In this document: piece after piece, positions 14,777 to 15,321 of the stretch | How the letters are laid out: every line of letters starts with the position of its first letter | Position numbering within the stretch: the first letter of the stretch is position 1 | Source: CAZWVM01 sp964637705 | Lineage (GTDB): Bacteria > UBA8481 | Direction of reading: 5' to 3' | Length of the DNA: 15,321 nucleotides | Assembly: GCA_964637705.1 (NCBI GenBank) | Contig: CAZWVM010000078.1 | Location: 1 to 15,321, forward strand | Program-made: the position numbers and the translations under genes | The notes under the pieces: generated by a model | Database searches by the model: none | What the model was told of the DNA's origin: nothing | Seen by the model: the letters and a program-made list of their open reading frames with translations, nothing else

Positions 14777-15321
14777 GGCTTGAGCATCTCCTCGATCTCC
14801 CGGTCGGTTCGTTTGAGGCCGGCCCGCGCCTCCGCGCGGCGCAGGGCGATCGCCGGCCCCAGCCGCCCGGCTGCCATGATCGTCGCGCGGATGAAGCGGA
14901 AGCGCAAGAGAAAGAGATCACGGAGGTGGTAGAGGAAATTCCACGCGGCGTGCCCGGCGAGGAGCGACAGGTCGGTGATGTTCTTCCAGTAGAAGAGGTA
15001 ACTGTTCCGCGCCGTGATGAGCCCGATTTCCTTGCGGCCATACTGCGTCGTGATCGTCGCCTGGTGCTTGTGGTACATGACGCAAGCGGGGTCGTAGAGG
15101 ACCTTCCACCCGCGCTTAAGGGCGCGGTAGCAGAGGTCGATGTCCTCCCAGTAGAGGGGATGGAAGATGCGCTGGAACCCGCCGAGCTCCTCGTAGATCG
15201 ACTTCCGGAAGGCGGCGGCGCCGCCGGTGGCGAAGAGGGTCGGGGCGACGGCGGTGACCGTGTCCCCGGCGTCGTGGAGCTGGAAGAGTCCGCGCTCGAG
15301 CGTGAAGTAGCGGCGCCCCGC
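14773..15321 (-). CDS. Family 2 glycosyltransferase, C-terminal part (cut by the window edge)
   Basis: The last 182 residues of a GT2 (GT-A fold) glycosyltransferase of the rhamnosyltransferase-like kind, which transfers sugars to growing surface polysaccharides on the cytosolic face of the membrane. Visible are FATGGAAAFRKSIYEELGGF (30-49 of the fragment), the acceptor-site motif YWEDIDLCYRALKRGWKV (57-74) and a following MYHKHQ with conserved His. The last 80 residues (from about 102) are hydrophobic/aromatic then basic (NSYLFYWKNITDLSLLAGHA) and may associate with the membrane. The N-terminal nucleotide-binding half with its DxD lies beyond the window. Its TGA overlaps the epimerase ATG, so the two are translationally coupled. 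Donor and acceptor are unknown. Confidence 0.9.
   Translation of the reverse strand, partial: AGRRYFTLERGLFQLHDAGDTVTAVAPTLFATGGAAAFRKSIYEELGGFQRIFHPLYWEDIDLCYRALKRGWKVLYDPACVMYHKHQATITTQYGRKEIGLITARNSYLFYWKNITDLSLLAGHAAWNFLYHLRDLFLLRFRFIRATIMAAGRLGPAIALRRAEARAGLKRTDREIEEMLKP

Noticed and set aside
13655..14932. Plus-strand open frame opposite the epimerase
   Set aside because: Antisense to a clear SDR enzyme with intact motifs; no protein features of its own.
1..15321. tRNA, rRNA, CRISPR array, insertion sequence or prophage genes
   Set aside because: Reading through the window I found no cloverleaf-like tRNA, rRNA segment, regularly spaced repeats, transposase or phage protein; almost all of it is filled by the listed genes.

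Overview
The window is GC-rich bacterial chromosome, apparently next to the replication origin. It carries the classical initiation and gyrase block on the minus strand: dnaA, dnaN, recF, gyrB and the 5' part of gyrA, in that transcriptional order. Spacing is very tight from dnaN onward: recF and gyrB overlap, and one base separates gyrB from gyrA. GyrB is about 633 aa, without the insert found in enterobacterial GyrB. The DppA/OppA-like protein has a lipoprotein signal, and NeuB, an SDR epimerase and a GT2 follow, which suggests an organism with a glycan-decorated envelope. The phylum cannot be fixed from this sequence; an Acidobacteriota-like or other uncultured lineage is only a guess. A run of 10 N shows that the record is a draft scaffold.

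Layout: 1-838 gyrA (C-terminal part outside the window), 840-2741 gyrB (TTG start), 2738-3826 recF (GTG start), 3855-4967 dnaN, 4968-5219 a spacer with degenerate DnaA-box-like sites, 5220-6566 dnaA. Positions 6567-7097 form a 531-bp divergent non-coding region. It holds a perfect TTATCCACA DnaA box beside an AT-rich tandem repeat, and is the best oriC candidate here. To the right, on the plus strand, lie a peptide-type ABC substrate-binding lipoprotein (7098-8846), two DppB/DppC-type permeases (8878-9837 and 9834-10859), a NeuB-family nonulosonate synthase (10902-11924) and a radical SAM protein with an N-terminal B12-binding-like region (11944-13739, interrupted by the N run). Two minus-strand genes converge on it: an NAD-dependent sugar epimerase (13763-14776) and a family 2 glycosyltransferase whose N-terminus is outside the window (14773-15321).

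The left block makes the initiator, sliding clamp, gap-repair protein and gyrase. It is transcribed away from the putative origin, as is the transporter/NeuB/radical SAM block on the other side, so both would be co-directional with outgoing forks. The right end looks like the start of a surface-glycan locus (NeuB, epimerase, GT2). The transporter has no ATPase subunit in the window. The most useful specific observations are: (i) the N run looks like a false gap, because collapsing a 4-base overlap of its flanks restores one in-frame 593-aa protein; (ii) NeuB is paired with a B12/radical SAM protein; (iii) the origin candidate is flanked by a transporter rather than rpmH-rnpA-yidC; (iv) GyrA has two unusual residues in its conserved core.
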